Source of the DNA: Chloroflexi bacterium HGW-Chloroflexi-6
GTDB lineage: Bacteria > Chloroflexota > Anaerolineae > Anaerolineales > Villigracilaceae
Length of the DNA: 64,000 bases
Direction: 5' to 3'
NCBI GenBank assembly: GCA_002840685.1
Contig: PHBU01000001.1
Location: 124,001-188,000, forward strand
How positions within the stretch are numbered: the stretch's first letter is position 1; each line of letters begins with the position of its first letter. Made by a program: the position numbers and the translations under genes. The notes under the pieces are model-generated. The model did not search any database, had not been told where the DNA came from, and saw only the letters and a list, made by a program, of their open reading frames with translations. This document shows positions 53,570-60,979 of this stretch, piece by piece.

Positions 53570-53597
53570 GTTGGCCGCGCGAGGTGCTTGGTTGGGC
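53570..53597 (-). repeat. attC-like site between cassettes
   Basis: GTTGGCC (53570-53576) and GTTGGGC (53591-53597) occur in the same direction, spaced by CGCGAGGTGCTTG. The TGTTGGCCGCGC core recurs at 54463 and 58826. Confidence 0.45.
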
Positions 53598-53601
53598 GCG
53601 T

Positions 53602-54414
53602 TTAAATTTTCGGAGCTTGCAAATTTTCAACAGGATAACCCACCAGATACGTAAATGAAAAAACGGGCGTCCCGGTTGGTGCGCAGCCAACTTCCCAGGT
53701 GTAGTCATTTGAAATACAAGAATCGGTCAATTCCTTTAATTCTTTCGGGGAATAGGTTCGCAAAAGGGAAATAACTCCGTCCCAACTGGTGGCAAGCGGT
53801 ACCACTGGAAGAAGATACGTCCAGAAAAAGCGGGCAAAAGTCCGCGGCGTGATGAACGGAGTCATCAAGAAATAACTTGCGATGGTAATGAATGGTGAAA
53901 GCAACAGCAAAATAATTCCCAAAGGCGGCATTAGAGTCGCTTCAAAAATGCCGATGGCGCTTCTTTTATTTACAGCGTCTTGCAAAATTAACTTTGCCTG
54001 GTTGGGTTTGAAATGATGAAAACCTTCGAAAAGCGTCCGCATCCCTTTCAGAGATTCTGGCACATTGATTGCGTCCACCGGCTGTGCAAGATACTTGATG
54101 GGTTGTCGGGAAGCTGCAGACCTTTTCTGAACCGAGTCAGGGTGGGGATATTTATCGGTAAGGGTAATATTAACGGGCAGCCCGGCCTGTTCGAGTTGCC
54201 CGGCCAGGTGGATCCAGGGGCCTGTTCCGCCAGAGCATAAATCTACAATTTCATTGGTGTCAGCACTTTGTAATGCCCGTTTGAATAGCGGAATTAAGTA
54301 CCTGTGTCCTGAGCCGAGCGAAGCGACAAATTGCAGATAGTCCGTCTGAAAGCGCCGGAATAAATCCGGATACCAGGATAAATCTGTAAATTCAAAAAGA
54401 TGAATTCGTTTCAT
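53602..54414 (-). CDS. Methyltransferase-like protein with membrane hairpin (cassette gene)
   Basis: 270 residues. Residues 55-90 (IVDLCSGGTGPWIHLAGQLE, then NITLTDKYPH) match SAM-binding motifs I and II of class I methyltransferases. A hydrophobic pair (about 165-215, PPLGIILLLLSPFITIASYF and a second helix) replaces part of the catalytic core. The C-terminus (YTWEVGCAPTGTPVFSFTYL) ends in strands. Probably membrane-associated; substrate unknown. It lies between attC-like sites. Confidence 0.7.
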   Translation of the reverse strand: MKRIHLFEFTDLSWYPDLFRRFQTDYLQFVASLGSGHRYLIPLFKRALQSADTNEIVDLCSGGTGPWIHLAGQLEQAGLPVNITLTDKYPHPDSVQKRSAASRQPIKYLAQPVDAINVPESLKGMRTLFEGFHHFKPNQAKLILQDAVNKRSAIGIFEATLMPPLGIILLLLSPFITIASYFLMTPFITPRTFARFFWTYLLPVVPLATSWDGVISLLRTYSPKELKELTDSCISNDYTWEVGCAPTGTPVFSFTYLVGYPVENLQAPKI

Positions 54415-54462
54415 GCTTATGTTCGTTGAAAATTTTGCAAACGAAGCGCCATCGCGGTTTGC

Positions 54463-54497
54463 GTTGGCCGCGCGTCAGACGATACGCGAGGTTGGGC
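54463..54497 (-). repeat. attC-like site between cassettes
   Basis: GTTGGCC (54463-54469) and GTTGGGC (54491-54497) mirror the 53570 site, with a longer spacer containing CGTCAGACGATACGCG. Confidence 0.45.
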
Positions 54498-54507
54498 AGC
54501 GCTTGAT

Positions 54508-55212
54508 TTATTTTCTCCAATACACCCTGTACTTCCATCGAACAGCTGTTTTATTTTCTCTCTTGATATGTTCGATCGCTTTCTTCCCAAAAATAAACCC
54601 ATAGATGCTTACGATATTCTCGATGGTTCCATATTCTTGATTGGAAAATACATCCTGGCAGGCAAATTGGTACTCTTCGAGAAATATTCGATCCACTTCG
54701 ACGTCAAATGTGCCTTTGTAAGGGTTTTCAATGACATGATCCAAATTCCCTCCGTACCAGCCAGGCGGAATTCCTACATAAACCACTTGCTCTCTAGCCA
54801 CCCGCAAACCTTCACAGATGAATTTACGATATTGTTCCGGGGGAAATAATGCCAATGTGAAACCGGTAACAATATCCACAGAGTTGTCAGCCAATGGGAT
54901 CGCAAGTGCATCCCCTGAAAGATAGGTAACTCGCGATCCCTCATCGCCGATTGCCTTTTTCCGCGCTTGCCGCAGCATAGCCGGTTCATATTCGATGCCA
55001 ATCACTTGCCGGGCGGTTCGCGCCAAGGCCGAGCTTGATCTACCTGTCCCGGCTCCCACATCGGCTATGATTTTTTCGCGAAGATCGATAATTTCGGGCA
55101 CTTGATCAAAAACGGAAGGTTGATAGGGCACATTCATGAATGCTTCGTACACTTCCGGGTATTCACGATAAAGAATATCCCAGCGGTTTTCAATCGATTC
55201 GGGTCGTGGCAT
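54508..55212 (-). CDS. Class I SAM-dependent methyltransferase (cassette gene)
   Basis: 234 residues. Motif I is IIADVGAGTGRSSSALA, acidic strand-2 IGIEYEPAMLRQA, motif III GDALAIPLADNSVD and motif IV ITGFTLALFPPEQY-like. It follows the UbiE/Methyltransf_11 plan. A GAGGAGG Shine-Dalgarno sits ahead of the ATG, so this cassette carries its own translation signal. Substrate unknown. Confidence 0.85.
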   Translation of the reverse strand: MPRPESIENRWDILYREYPEVYEAFMNVPYQPSVFDQVPEIIDLREKIIADVGAGTGRSSSALARTARQVIGIEYEPAMLRQARKKAIGDEGSRVTYLSGDALAIPLADNSVDIVTGFTLALFPPEQYRKFICEGLRVAREQVVYVGIPPGWYGGNLDHVIENPYKGTFDVEVDRIFLEEYQFACQDVFSNQEYGTIENIVSIYGFIFGKKAIEHIKRENKTAVRWKYRVYWRK

Positions 55213-55277
55213 GAATTCCTCCTCAAATATCTACATGGGCTTATCTTGATGCGAAGGCAGATGATTCTGAATTAGCT

Positions 55278-55320
55278 GCCCAACAAATTAAGGATTGACG
55301 CAGCGGCTTTTACTGTTTTA
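55278..55320 (-). repeat. attC-like half site
   Basis: GCCCAACAAATTAAGGATTG (55278) then CGCAGCGGCTTTTACT matches the left end of the 52222 and 57374 modules. The opposite end is not clear. Confidence 0.45.
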
Positions 55321-55326
55321 TGAGTT

Positions 55327-55839
55327 TTATGCATCGTCACCAATCCATTTGTCGTAGCCATCTTCAAGCATATGGTAACGCCCGTGGGCCCAACTGTAGA
55401 AGTTCTGCCAGTTCAGAATAGACTTTTCACCTTCAACATTCACCACAACGCCTGCTTCTACAGCGCGTCGTATCTCTCGAAGCTCTTCTACCAAGATACC
55501 CCAACTATTGGGACGCCCAGTGACTGAGCGTTCTTCATACAACGAGTCAAGTTCGCGAATTCGTTCATTTGAAATCGTGTAATTCTGCCTGGGAATCTGA
55601 ATTTCAAGGCCACTTTTCTCAATTGCCAGTTCGAAATTCTCCTTGGTTTCGAGCATTTTAGCGATGAATGCTTCTTCAAAACCAAAGAGGGGAGTTGGCC
55701 ACCCTTGTTGCTTTGCCCAACTTCGCAATGTTTTAATATTCGGCCATTTGATTTGCAATCTGCCCTGTTGATGTGCATCTTTGGCCAGGCCTTGATCTTC
55801 AGTTGTAACGGTCCGTAATGCCCAGGTGGGTATGTTCAT
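55327..55839 (-). CDS. Cassette gene of unknown function
   Basis: 170 residues from the ATG at 55839 (a TTG three codons upstream also opens it). Soluble and Trp-rich (SWAKQQGWPTPLFGFEE, LNWQNFYSWAHGRYHMLEDG). It looks helical and acidic at the end, with no motif recognised. It is bounded by attC-like sequences. Confidence 0.6.
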   Translation of the reverse strand: MNIPTWALRTVTTEDQGLAKDAHQQGRLQIKWPNIKTLRSWAKQQGWPTPLFGFEEAFIAKMLETKENFELAIEKSGLEIQIPRQNYTISNERIRELDSLYEERSVTGRPNSWGILVEELREIRRAVEAGVVVNVEGEKSILNWQNFYSWAHGRYHMLEDGYDKWIGDDA

Positions 55840-55849
55840 TTTAGTCAAC

Positions 55850-55910
55850 CTTTTCTACCGATCTATATCAACGGCTGGTGTTAGCGATGGGTTGCCACAA
55901 GAGTCAACCC
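55850..55910 (-). repeat. Possible attC remnant
   Basis: GTTAGCG (55880-55886) reads as a core-type site on the minus strand (CGCTAAC), with GTTGATA nearby. The second end is uncertain. Confidence 0.3.
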
Positions 55911-55949
55911 ACGGAACGGACTCGGATACCAACGTTATTCCACAATTCA

Positions 55950-56501
55950 TCAGCTGGCATTTTCACCTGTGCCTGCCTGTCCTGGCGGATTGTCCAGGGC
56001 GGCAACGGTGCAGGCAAGAATTGTGTCCACAACGCTTGAGAGGGGCGCCGTGGCATCGATGATGATTGCGTTCTTGGGAAGCCCCACTTTTGTCGCATGT
56101 TGTAATCGCGCAAAGGATTCTCCTTCCTGGGCCGTTCCACCCCATTCGGTTTCAGGTCGGGCGGCAAGACGCCGGTTCAGCGTATCCAGATCGATCTCAA
56201 GAACAAAAACATCATCGAACAGATCGATGAAGCGGTCAGAATTCCTGGAACCGCCGCAAAAGAATGTTGCCGCATGGTTTTGATCGGCCACCAAAGCTCT
56301 GACCTTCTCAACATCCCATATCCAAGCACGCTGCTCGTCAGAGCTATCATCCACGGCGGGTCCGTTGGTTTTTGGATCGCCCCAATAGGCCAATTCCCTG
56401 TCGCCATGGATAACGTGGTAGCCGCGCCTTTGCAGTTCGTCGCAGACCGTAGTTTTACCGGCGCAGGAAACCCCGTCGATTAAGTAGTTCTTCACGCCCA
56501 T
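55950..56501 (-). CDS. P-loop nucleotide kinase-like protein (cassette gene)
   Basis: 183 residues. Walker A is GVSCAGKTTVCDEL at the N-terminus; a Walker-B-like HVIHGDREL, a lid region with LNRRLAARPETEWGG, and a base-binding tail follow. It resembles small AAA/adenylate-kinase-like phosphotransferases found on cassettes and beside resistance genes. Substrate unknown. A well-formed attC lies directly upstream (56531-56660). Confidence 0.8.
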   Translation of the reverse strand: MGVKNYLIDGVSCAGKTTVCDELQRRGYHVIHGDRELAYWGDPKTNGPAVDDSSDEQRAWIWDVEKVRALVADQNHAATFFCGGSRNSDRFIDLFDDVFVLEIDLDTLNRRLAARPETEWGGTAQEGESFARLQHATKVGLPKNAIIIDATAPLSSVVDTILACTVAALDNPPGQAGTGENAS

Positions 56502-56530
56502 GTTTTGATTCCAATAAGAGAGTCAATGAT

Positions 56531-56660
56531 GCCCAACTATGGATTCACCGGCAAAAGCGGATTGGCAGGAAAAAGCTAAAAGGCCAAAAAAGCCAGTGGT
56601 GTGAATCCCATCAAAAGCGGAGAACCACCCCGCTTTTGTCCGGTGGAAGCGGTGTTAGCC
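56531..56660 (-). repeat. Well-formed attC recombination site
   Basis: It is bounded by GCCCAAC (56531-56537) and GTTAGCC (56654-56660). Inner arms CACCGGCAAAAGCGG (56546-56560) and CCGCTTTTGTCCGGTG (56630-56645) pair along their whole length except one unpaired base, like the extrahelical base of genuine attC hairpins. The loop has a second AAAAGCGG copy. Length 130 bases, within the attC range. Confidence 0.75.
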
Positions 56661-56699
56661 CGCTTTGATCATTAAAGATTCTATGTCTGCACGAAGTCA

Positions 56700-57347
56700 C
56701 TATGGCGAAAAATAATAATCTTTGAGCGTATATGTTGTAAAAGTAGCAATTCTTAATTGATCTTTCTTGACAACAAAATACCAATTGAGTTCAGTCTTAT
56801 TTTCTCCAGCCAAAGCTATCAAATGATAATTATATGGGTGTCTAGCTTCTCCCTTTGCATAGTTGACTTTCTCTAAAGGCGAAAAAATAATACCTTGGTA
56901 ATGGTGATTTGCCGCAGTAATCTTGGCAAACGCTCTTAGGATTATCTCGATATTGTCTTCCGTGATAGCAATTTGATTGTCTGCGAGAAGTTTATCGAAA
57001 TCTTCATCTCTGTACTCGGACTGCCTTTGTTTGACGATAATAAAATTGCGTTGAACAAACCCGTTCATATTTGTTTCAGGGTTAACAATTTGCTTTTCTT
57101 CAATCAAGTAGAACTGTGCTTCTGGAAATAAGCTTTCCCATTCTTCTGCCGTAATAAGATTCGTTCCAAGATATTCGGTGCAGTTTTGAGCACGATGGCT
57201 TTCGCTGGAGTTACATTCAGATTCTGCTTTTCCTACAAGAACTTTCATTTGTAAATCTATTTTTCCTTGTTCTGGCAGGCGAATCCAGAAAAACAATAAA
57301 AATGTGCTGATAACGATTGCAGAAATAATGAGAATTTTCTTTTTCAC
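56700..57347 (-). CDS. Membrane-anchored cassette protein of unknown function
   Basis: 215 residues from a GTG. An N-terminal signal anchor (KKKILIISAIVISTFLLFFW) precedes an exported domain with conserved-looking strands (GTNLITAEEWESLFPEAQFY, ELNWYFVVKKDQLRIATF). It is strongly AT-rich. No family was recognised. The second attC-like module follows on its upstream side (57374). Confidence 0.6.
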   Translation of the reverse strand: MKKKILIISAIVISTFLLFFWIRLPEQGKIDLQMKVLVGKAESECNSSESHRAQNCTEYLGTNLITAEEWESLFPEAQFYLIEEKQIVNPETNMNGFVQRNFIIVKQRQSEYRDEDFDKLLADNQIAITEDNIEIILRAFAKITAANHHYQGIIFSPLEKVNYAKGEARHPYNYHLIALAGENKTELNWYFVVKKDQLRIATFTTYTLKDYYFSP

Positions 57348-57373
57348 GGATATTCTTGTTGCAAACTCGAATC

Positions 57374-57545
57374 GGGCTAACTATGGATTCAACCGCAGCG
57401 GTTTTTACTATTTTGGGCTGCGCTCCATCAAGGTTGCGAGCTTGAAATTTTCTGCACTGCGTAATGCCTTCATTGTACACAAAAAACGCGCTTCCCTCTT
57501 TTCGGCTCGCGCATTTTTGACAATTTGCTGAGCTTGCCCGCCTTT
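57374..57545 (-). repeat. attC-like module with terminator, copy 2
   Basis: It starts GGGCTAACTATGGATT and continues CAACCGCAGCGG, TACTATTTTGGGC, TTGAAATTTTCTGC and CATTGTACACAAAAAACGCG, about 85-90 percent like 52222-52395 by eye. AAAAACGCGC (57482-57491) pairs imperfectly with GCGCATTTTT (57509-57518), a terminator for the upstream gene. Confidence 0.65.
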
Positions 57546-58197
57546 AAGCGCTTTTCCAGAGCAGGATTGCCTGCCAGAGACAGATCATCACGCCCAGGGC
57601 CACGGCATTCGGCTCGATGTCTGGCAGCAGATATACGAACAGCGCGACCGCTCCCGCCGCGAAATACAGCCCGCTCAAGAAACGCGGCAGGCTGCGGGAG
57701 GTCCAGGCGGAAGCGCCGATCAGGATCCAGGCCCAGCCCAGGAAGTGCCAGGCTGCCCCAATCACGCCCGCGACGAGGGTGGTCCACACAATCAGCACCG
57801 TCGAGGACATTTCCAGATCCAGCTCGGGGTGACCCAAATGATAGTAGCGGTTGGCAGAGCGGATGCAAGCGACAGCCACAAAAGCACAGGCCGCCGCGAT
57901 CGAGGCCAGCAGGGCCAGATCCATGCGGCGCGCAGCGCGCTGACCGATGCGCTCCCGCAGCGCAGAAACTGCGCTCACCAGGCTGGCAGCCCAAAGCGGT
58001 CCGTACAAAAAATCGGCCAGGGAATAGGCCAGTGGACCCAGCGCATCTCGCAAGTTGCCCGTCAGGTAGATCAGCCCCGAAACGATCAACGCCGCCGCCA
58101 TCAAGAAGGAGGCAACCCCGCCCCACTTTTGCATCGCCACGCTTGAAGTCAGTGTTTCTGCTTCTGTACGATCTTTAAAGTTGGTATTGTCTGGCAT
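57544..58197 (-). CDS. Polytopic membrane protein of unknown function (cassette gene)
   Basis: 217 residues from the ATG at 58197, which follows a GGAGG seven bases upstream; the 14 residues before it are unlikely. Five or six TM helices (for example VASFLMAAALIVSGLIYL, LLASIAAACAFVAVAC, LIVWTTLVAGVIGAAWHF). GC-rich, unlike the preceding cassette. No transporter or enzyme motif was recognised. Confidence 0.7.
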   Translation of the reverse strand: MPDNTNFKDRTEAETLTSSVAMQKWGGVASFLMAAALIVSGLIYLTGNLRDALGPLAYSLADFLYGPLWAASLVSAVSALRERIGQRAARRMDLALLASIAAACAFVAVACIRSANRYYHLGHPELDLEMSSTVLIVWTTLVAGVIGAAWHFLGWAWILIGASAWTSRSLPRFLSGLYFAAGAVALFVYLLPDIEPNAVALGVMICLWQAILLWKSA

Positions 58198-58246
58198 ATT
58201 CAAGTGCCTCCATATCAAAACAAATCGATTGTAGATCAAGCGGGCT

Positions 58247-58257
58247 GCCCCAACGGT
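58247..58257 (-). repeat. Possible attC half site
   Basis: GCCCCAACGG gives CCGTTGGGGC on the minus strand, a core-site variant, in the short gap between two cassette genes. Confidence 0.3.
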
Positions 58258-58260
58258 CTG

Positions 58261-58806
58261 TCAGCACTCGAACACCGACCAGCAGATATCGTTTCTAAGC
58301 CGCTGATCGTCCAGAACAAGCTCACGGATCGCCTCCGGCAACTGTTCACGCTGCCACTGGCACTCGAGCCGGCCAGCGCTCTGTCCGTCACCGTTAGTGG
58401 CAGCCGCGCGCGCAGCCTTGATCGCATAGGCAGCAGCGCCGAGCTCGTGCGCGGCAACATGAGCTACCGCCGCGGCCTGTCCGGCGGCATACGCCGCATG
58501 CCTGGCGGCGCCGGACAGGTCCCGTGCGGCGGCTTGGGCATGGCCGGCTGCCGCGCGGGCTTGAGACATCCCGATCTCGCCCCACGCCCAGGCGCGCGCC
58601 AGTTCGATCGCCTGGCGCGGCCGCGGGTCGCAGGGCTGCGCTGACTCGAAAAGGTGCAGAACGTGCTCTGCGCAGGCGGCCGCCCACAAGGCGAGAAGCT
58701 GATGGTTCAAATCTGTGAGCGTCCCGCCGCGGCGGATTGTGATGAAGCGCGGGTCACGCTCTTTGGGGAGAATCAAGGCTGCACCTGTCTTTCCTGCGCC
58801 GGACAT
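58261..58806 (-). CDS. Imm5-like putative immunity protein (cassette gene)
   Basis: 181 residues, Ala-rich and helical. The centre (DPRPRQAIELARAWAWGEIG, then AARHAAYAAGQAAAVAHVAAH, ELGAAAYAIKAARAA) matches the Imm5-type immunity proteins of polymorphic toxin systems. No toxin gene is adjacent, so it may protect against toxins of neighbours. It is bounded by attC-like sequences on both sides. Confidence 0.75.
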   Translation of the reverse strand: MSGAGKTGAALILPKERDPRFITIRRGGTLTDLNHQLLALWAAACAEHVLHLFESAQPCDPRPRQAIELARAWAWGEIGMSQARAAAGHAQAAARDLSGAARHAAYAAGQAAAVAHVAAHELGAAAYAIKAARAAATNGDGQSAGRLECQWQREQLPEAIRELVLDDQRLRNDICWSVFEC

Positions 58807-58825
58807 TGCGTCCGCTGGATGTGGT

Positions 58826-58842
58826 GTTGGCCGCGCCCTAAC
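58826..58842 (-). repeat. attC-like core with overlapping stop codon
   Basis: GTTGGCC (58826-58832) and GCCCTAAC (58835-58842) adjoin. On the minus strand the TAG stop of the lipoprotein gene is inside CCGTTAGGGC, as often seen at cassette ends. Confidence 0.45.
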
Positions 58843-59797
58843 GGATAGGGGTTGGTGTGCCTATCACAATGGTTTGGTTGTTTCTGACATTTACATGAAT
58901 GGTTTGCCGGGAACCATTGCTCCCAAATTCTGTAAACACAAGTGTGTCATCGTCAAGCCATCCTTCAATAAACGATGTTCCTCCCAAAGAGTCAGATGCG
59001 GGATACTCTTTAATCACTTTTTGTTCCATGGTCGATAGATTCAGGTAAATTGTTTGAAGCATCTCGTTATGATCTTGTGTTTCAAAAAAAAGACCGGCGC
59101 TGTTGGGTGACCACTGAATATTTCCAATTGCAACGTAATTCTTTGATGCAAAGATTACCTCGGCTTCTTTTTCTAAGCCAGTTGAAAGATTTCGAATATA
59201 AATAATCCTTGGCTGGTCTTGATTACGAATATAGGCAACTTGAGTGCTATCGGGCGAAATTGCAAATGACATCTCCCCTTCACCCGGCAAAACATGCTCA
59301 ACATTTCCGGTTTTCATATCAATTTGCTGCAATTCATAGCCCAGCCAGGTCACTCGGCCTTCAATCAGCCATACATAGTAATAAAAATATAATTGGGTAC
59401 TATCGTTTGACCAACGAATAATTCCCATGGTTGGATTCGGTTCGTAAGGCGATAGTTCTGCTTGAAAGGGAATACTCCAGATAAGCTTGTCTTCTTTGTC
59501 TTTAATCTCAAGTGTCTGTTGTTTGGCCGGATCGTAAAAATATGCGTAGGCAAAATATTCTCCATTCGGAGAGACTTCTACATCCAGGGTGTGGGGGGTG
59601 GAAAGTAGAGATGGTGTTGTAATTACTCTTGGAGTGGGTGTCGTGGAAGGGCTCGGCGCTAAAGTAAGAGTCGCAACCCGTTGGGTTTGCACCGCTGGCA
59701 AAGCAGGATCGTTCGCTGTGTGCGGTATGGCAACGCTCGGTGAGCAAGACGTTAGGAGAACAATTAGCAGAAAAGAAACAAAAATAATGTGACGCAC
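58838..59797 (-). CDS. TolB/PD40-like lipoprotein (cassette gene)
   Basis: 319 residues from the GTG at 59797 (AGAGG seven bases before; a TTG at 59818 is the alternative). The signal ends IVLLTSC. A Thr/Pro linker is followed by propeller-type repeats: VEVSPNGEYFAYAY, IRWSNDSTQLYFYY, FAISPDSTQVAYIR, IQWSPNSAGLFFET. Lipid-anchored, ligand unknown. Its C-terminus GTPTPIR nearly repeats that of the chromosomal lipoprotein at 19582, suggesting relationship. Its stop codon lies in an attC-like core. Confidence 0.78.
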   Translation of the reverse strand: MRHIIFVSFLLIVLLTSCSPSVAIPHTANDPALPAVQTQRVATLTLAPSPSTTPTPRVITTPSLLSTPHTLDVEVSPNGEYFAYAYFYDPAKQQTLEIKDKEDKLIWSIPFQAELSPYEPNPTMGIIRWSNDSTQLYFYYYVWLIEGRVTWLGYELQQIDMKTGNVEHVLPGEGEMSFAISPDSTQVAYIRNQDQPRIIYIRNLSTGLEKEAEVIFASKNYVAIGNIQWSPNSAGLFFETQDHNEMLQTIYLNLSTMEQKVIKEYPASDSLGGTSFIEGWLDDDTLVFTEFGSNGSRQTIHVNVRNNQTIVIGTPTPIR

Positions 59798-59871
59798 AGC
59801 AACCTCTTGGCAGTCCAATGGTTTTCGCTTGCCTGCTCTGCGGGGTACTGCGCATGAGGCTGCACAACCCC

Positions 59872-60237
59872 TTACGAACCGCGCAAAATCTTCTCCATCT
59901 TCCTGCCCTTCGCCAACTCATCCACCAGCTTGTCCAAATACCGAATCTGCTGTGTCAAAGTATTCTCGATTTCCTCCACCCGATAGCCGCAGATGACTCC
60001 GGTGATCAGGTGCGCATTCGGGTTGAGCGAAGCCTGCTGGAAGAATGTTTCAAACGTTGCATTTTCTTTGATCAGTTCCTGAAGCTTCGCATGATCGAAG
60101 CTTGTTAACCACGCTATGACCTGAAGCAATTCTTCTTCGGTTCTGCCTTTCTTCTCTATCTTTGCGAGATACATCGGATAGATGGAAGCAAAGGTCAATT
60201 TTGCGATACGCTGGTTGTGTGCCTCGGAATTGTTCAT
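59872..60237 (-). CDS. DUF2200 family protein (cassette gene)
   Basis: 121 residues with the DUF2200 signature: RIAKLTFASIYPMYLAKIEK, then EELLQVIAWLTSFD and the ICGYRVEEIENTLTQQIRYL segment. Small soluble helical protein, function unknown. AGGT lies just before the ATG. Confidence 0.88.
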   Translation of the reverse strand: MNNSEAHNQRIAKLTFASIYPMYLAKIEKKGRTEEELLQVIAWLTSFDHAKLQELIKENATFETFFQQASLNPNAHLITGVICGYRVEEIENTLTQQIRYLDKLVDELAKGRKMEKILRGS

Positions 60238-60273
60238 ATTTACCTCGTGTTTTAACGTTAATCTTTCAAGTTA

Positions 60274-60374
60274 ATTTAACTCTGACAGTTCGCCCGCGGG
60301 TGCGCCCAATCAAGATGGCGGGCCATCATTTTTCATGAAAGGAGAGTGCATGTCTTGAGATCGTGTTGTTAGGT
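60274..60374 (-). repeat. attC-like site
   Basis: ATTTAAC (60274-60280) and GTTAGGT (60368-60374) are consensus RYYYAAC / GTTRRRY ends 101 bases apart. The TAA stop of the 60369 gene lies inside the right end (ACCTAAC on the minus strand). The middle contains GCGCCCAATCAAGATGGCGG, shared with the 52222 and 57374 modules. Confidence 0.65.
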
Positions 60375-60869
60375 GGCGTTTTGGGCCAGGAAACTTTCAA
60401 TGTCTTGAATGAATTTCAAAGTTCCTTGTTCTATTTGTTTTGTCAAAGCATCTAAATCGCTAAAATCTGGATTATCTACCAAAATATGTTCTACAACAGA
60501 ATCCACGCCTTTCGCAGGCGCTACAATTTTGTACTTGCTCCATTTACTCTGACTGAGGATTTGCCAATATTTAGCAAGAACCTGCTTGTTTTTTCCAGAC
60601 AGCCAAATCTCAAACCGGAATGTATCATAAAGAAAAACGATTGCAATTTTTAAATCTCTCTCTTTCAATGACCTGGGAAGGATGGAAAAGTAGGTCATAT
60701 CCATATACCCGTTATAAAGACTTCCAGGTGTGGAATAATCGGGGTATGTGTTTGAGAAGTGATTCTTCAAACCCATCATATATTCCATTAATCCCAGATA
60801 TGCTTTTTGAATTGAACCCTTTTCCAACTGTTTTCTAAATTCAACCATATTTTCTTGCAATGATTTCAT
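60369..60869 (-). CDS. Cassette gene of unknown function (DUF7000-like)
   Basis: 166 residues from the ATG at 60869 (GGAG seven bases upstream; a GTG at 60884 is possible). Characteristic stretch: YLGLMEYMMGLKNHFSNTYP, GYMDMTYFSILPRSLKERDL, and IAIVFLYDTFRFEIWLSGKN. I believe this matches a DUF of small soluble proteins, without certainty. AT-rich. Its stop overlaps an attC end. Confidence 0.65.
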   Translation of the reverse strand: MKSLQENMVEFRKQLEKGSIQKAYLGLMEYMMGLKNHFSNTYPDYSTPGSLYNGYMDMTYFSILPRSLKERDLKIAIVFLYDTFRFEIWLSGKNKQVLAKYWQILSQSKWSKYKIVAPAKGVDSVVEHILVDNPDFSDLDALTKQIEQGTLKFIQDIESFLAQNAT

Positions 60870-60928
60870 GTTTATCTCCGACACTCATCTGTGAATTGCG
60901 AGAAACAAACAATCTCATTTTTACTCGG

Positions 60929-60970
60929 CCCCAACTGCTACCGAATTAGAGGCTGTTTGTGGCGTTGGCA
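60929..60970 (-). repeat. Short attC-like site
   Basis: CCCCAAC (60929-60935) and GTTGGCA (60964-60970) can pair, with an inner GC pair; 42 bases, shorter than typical attC. Confidence 0.4.
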
Positions 60971-60979
60971 TGATGCTAT

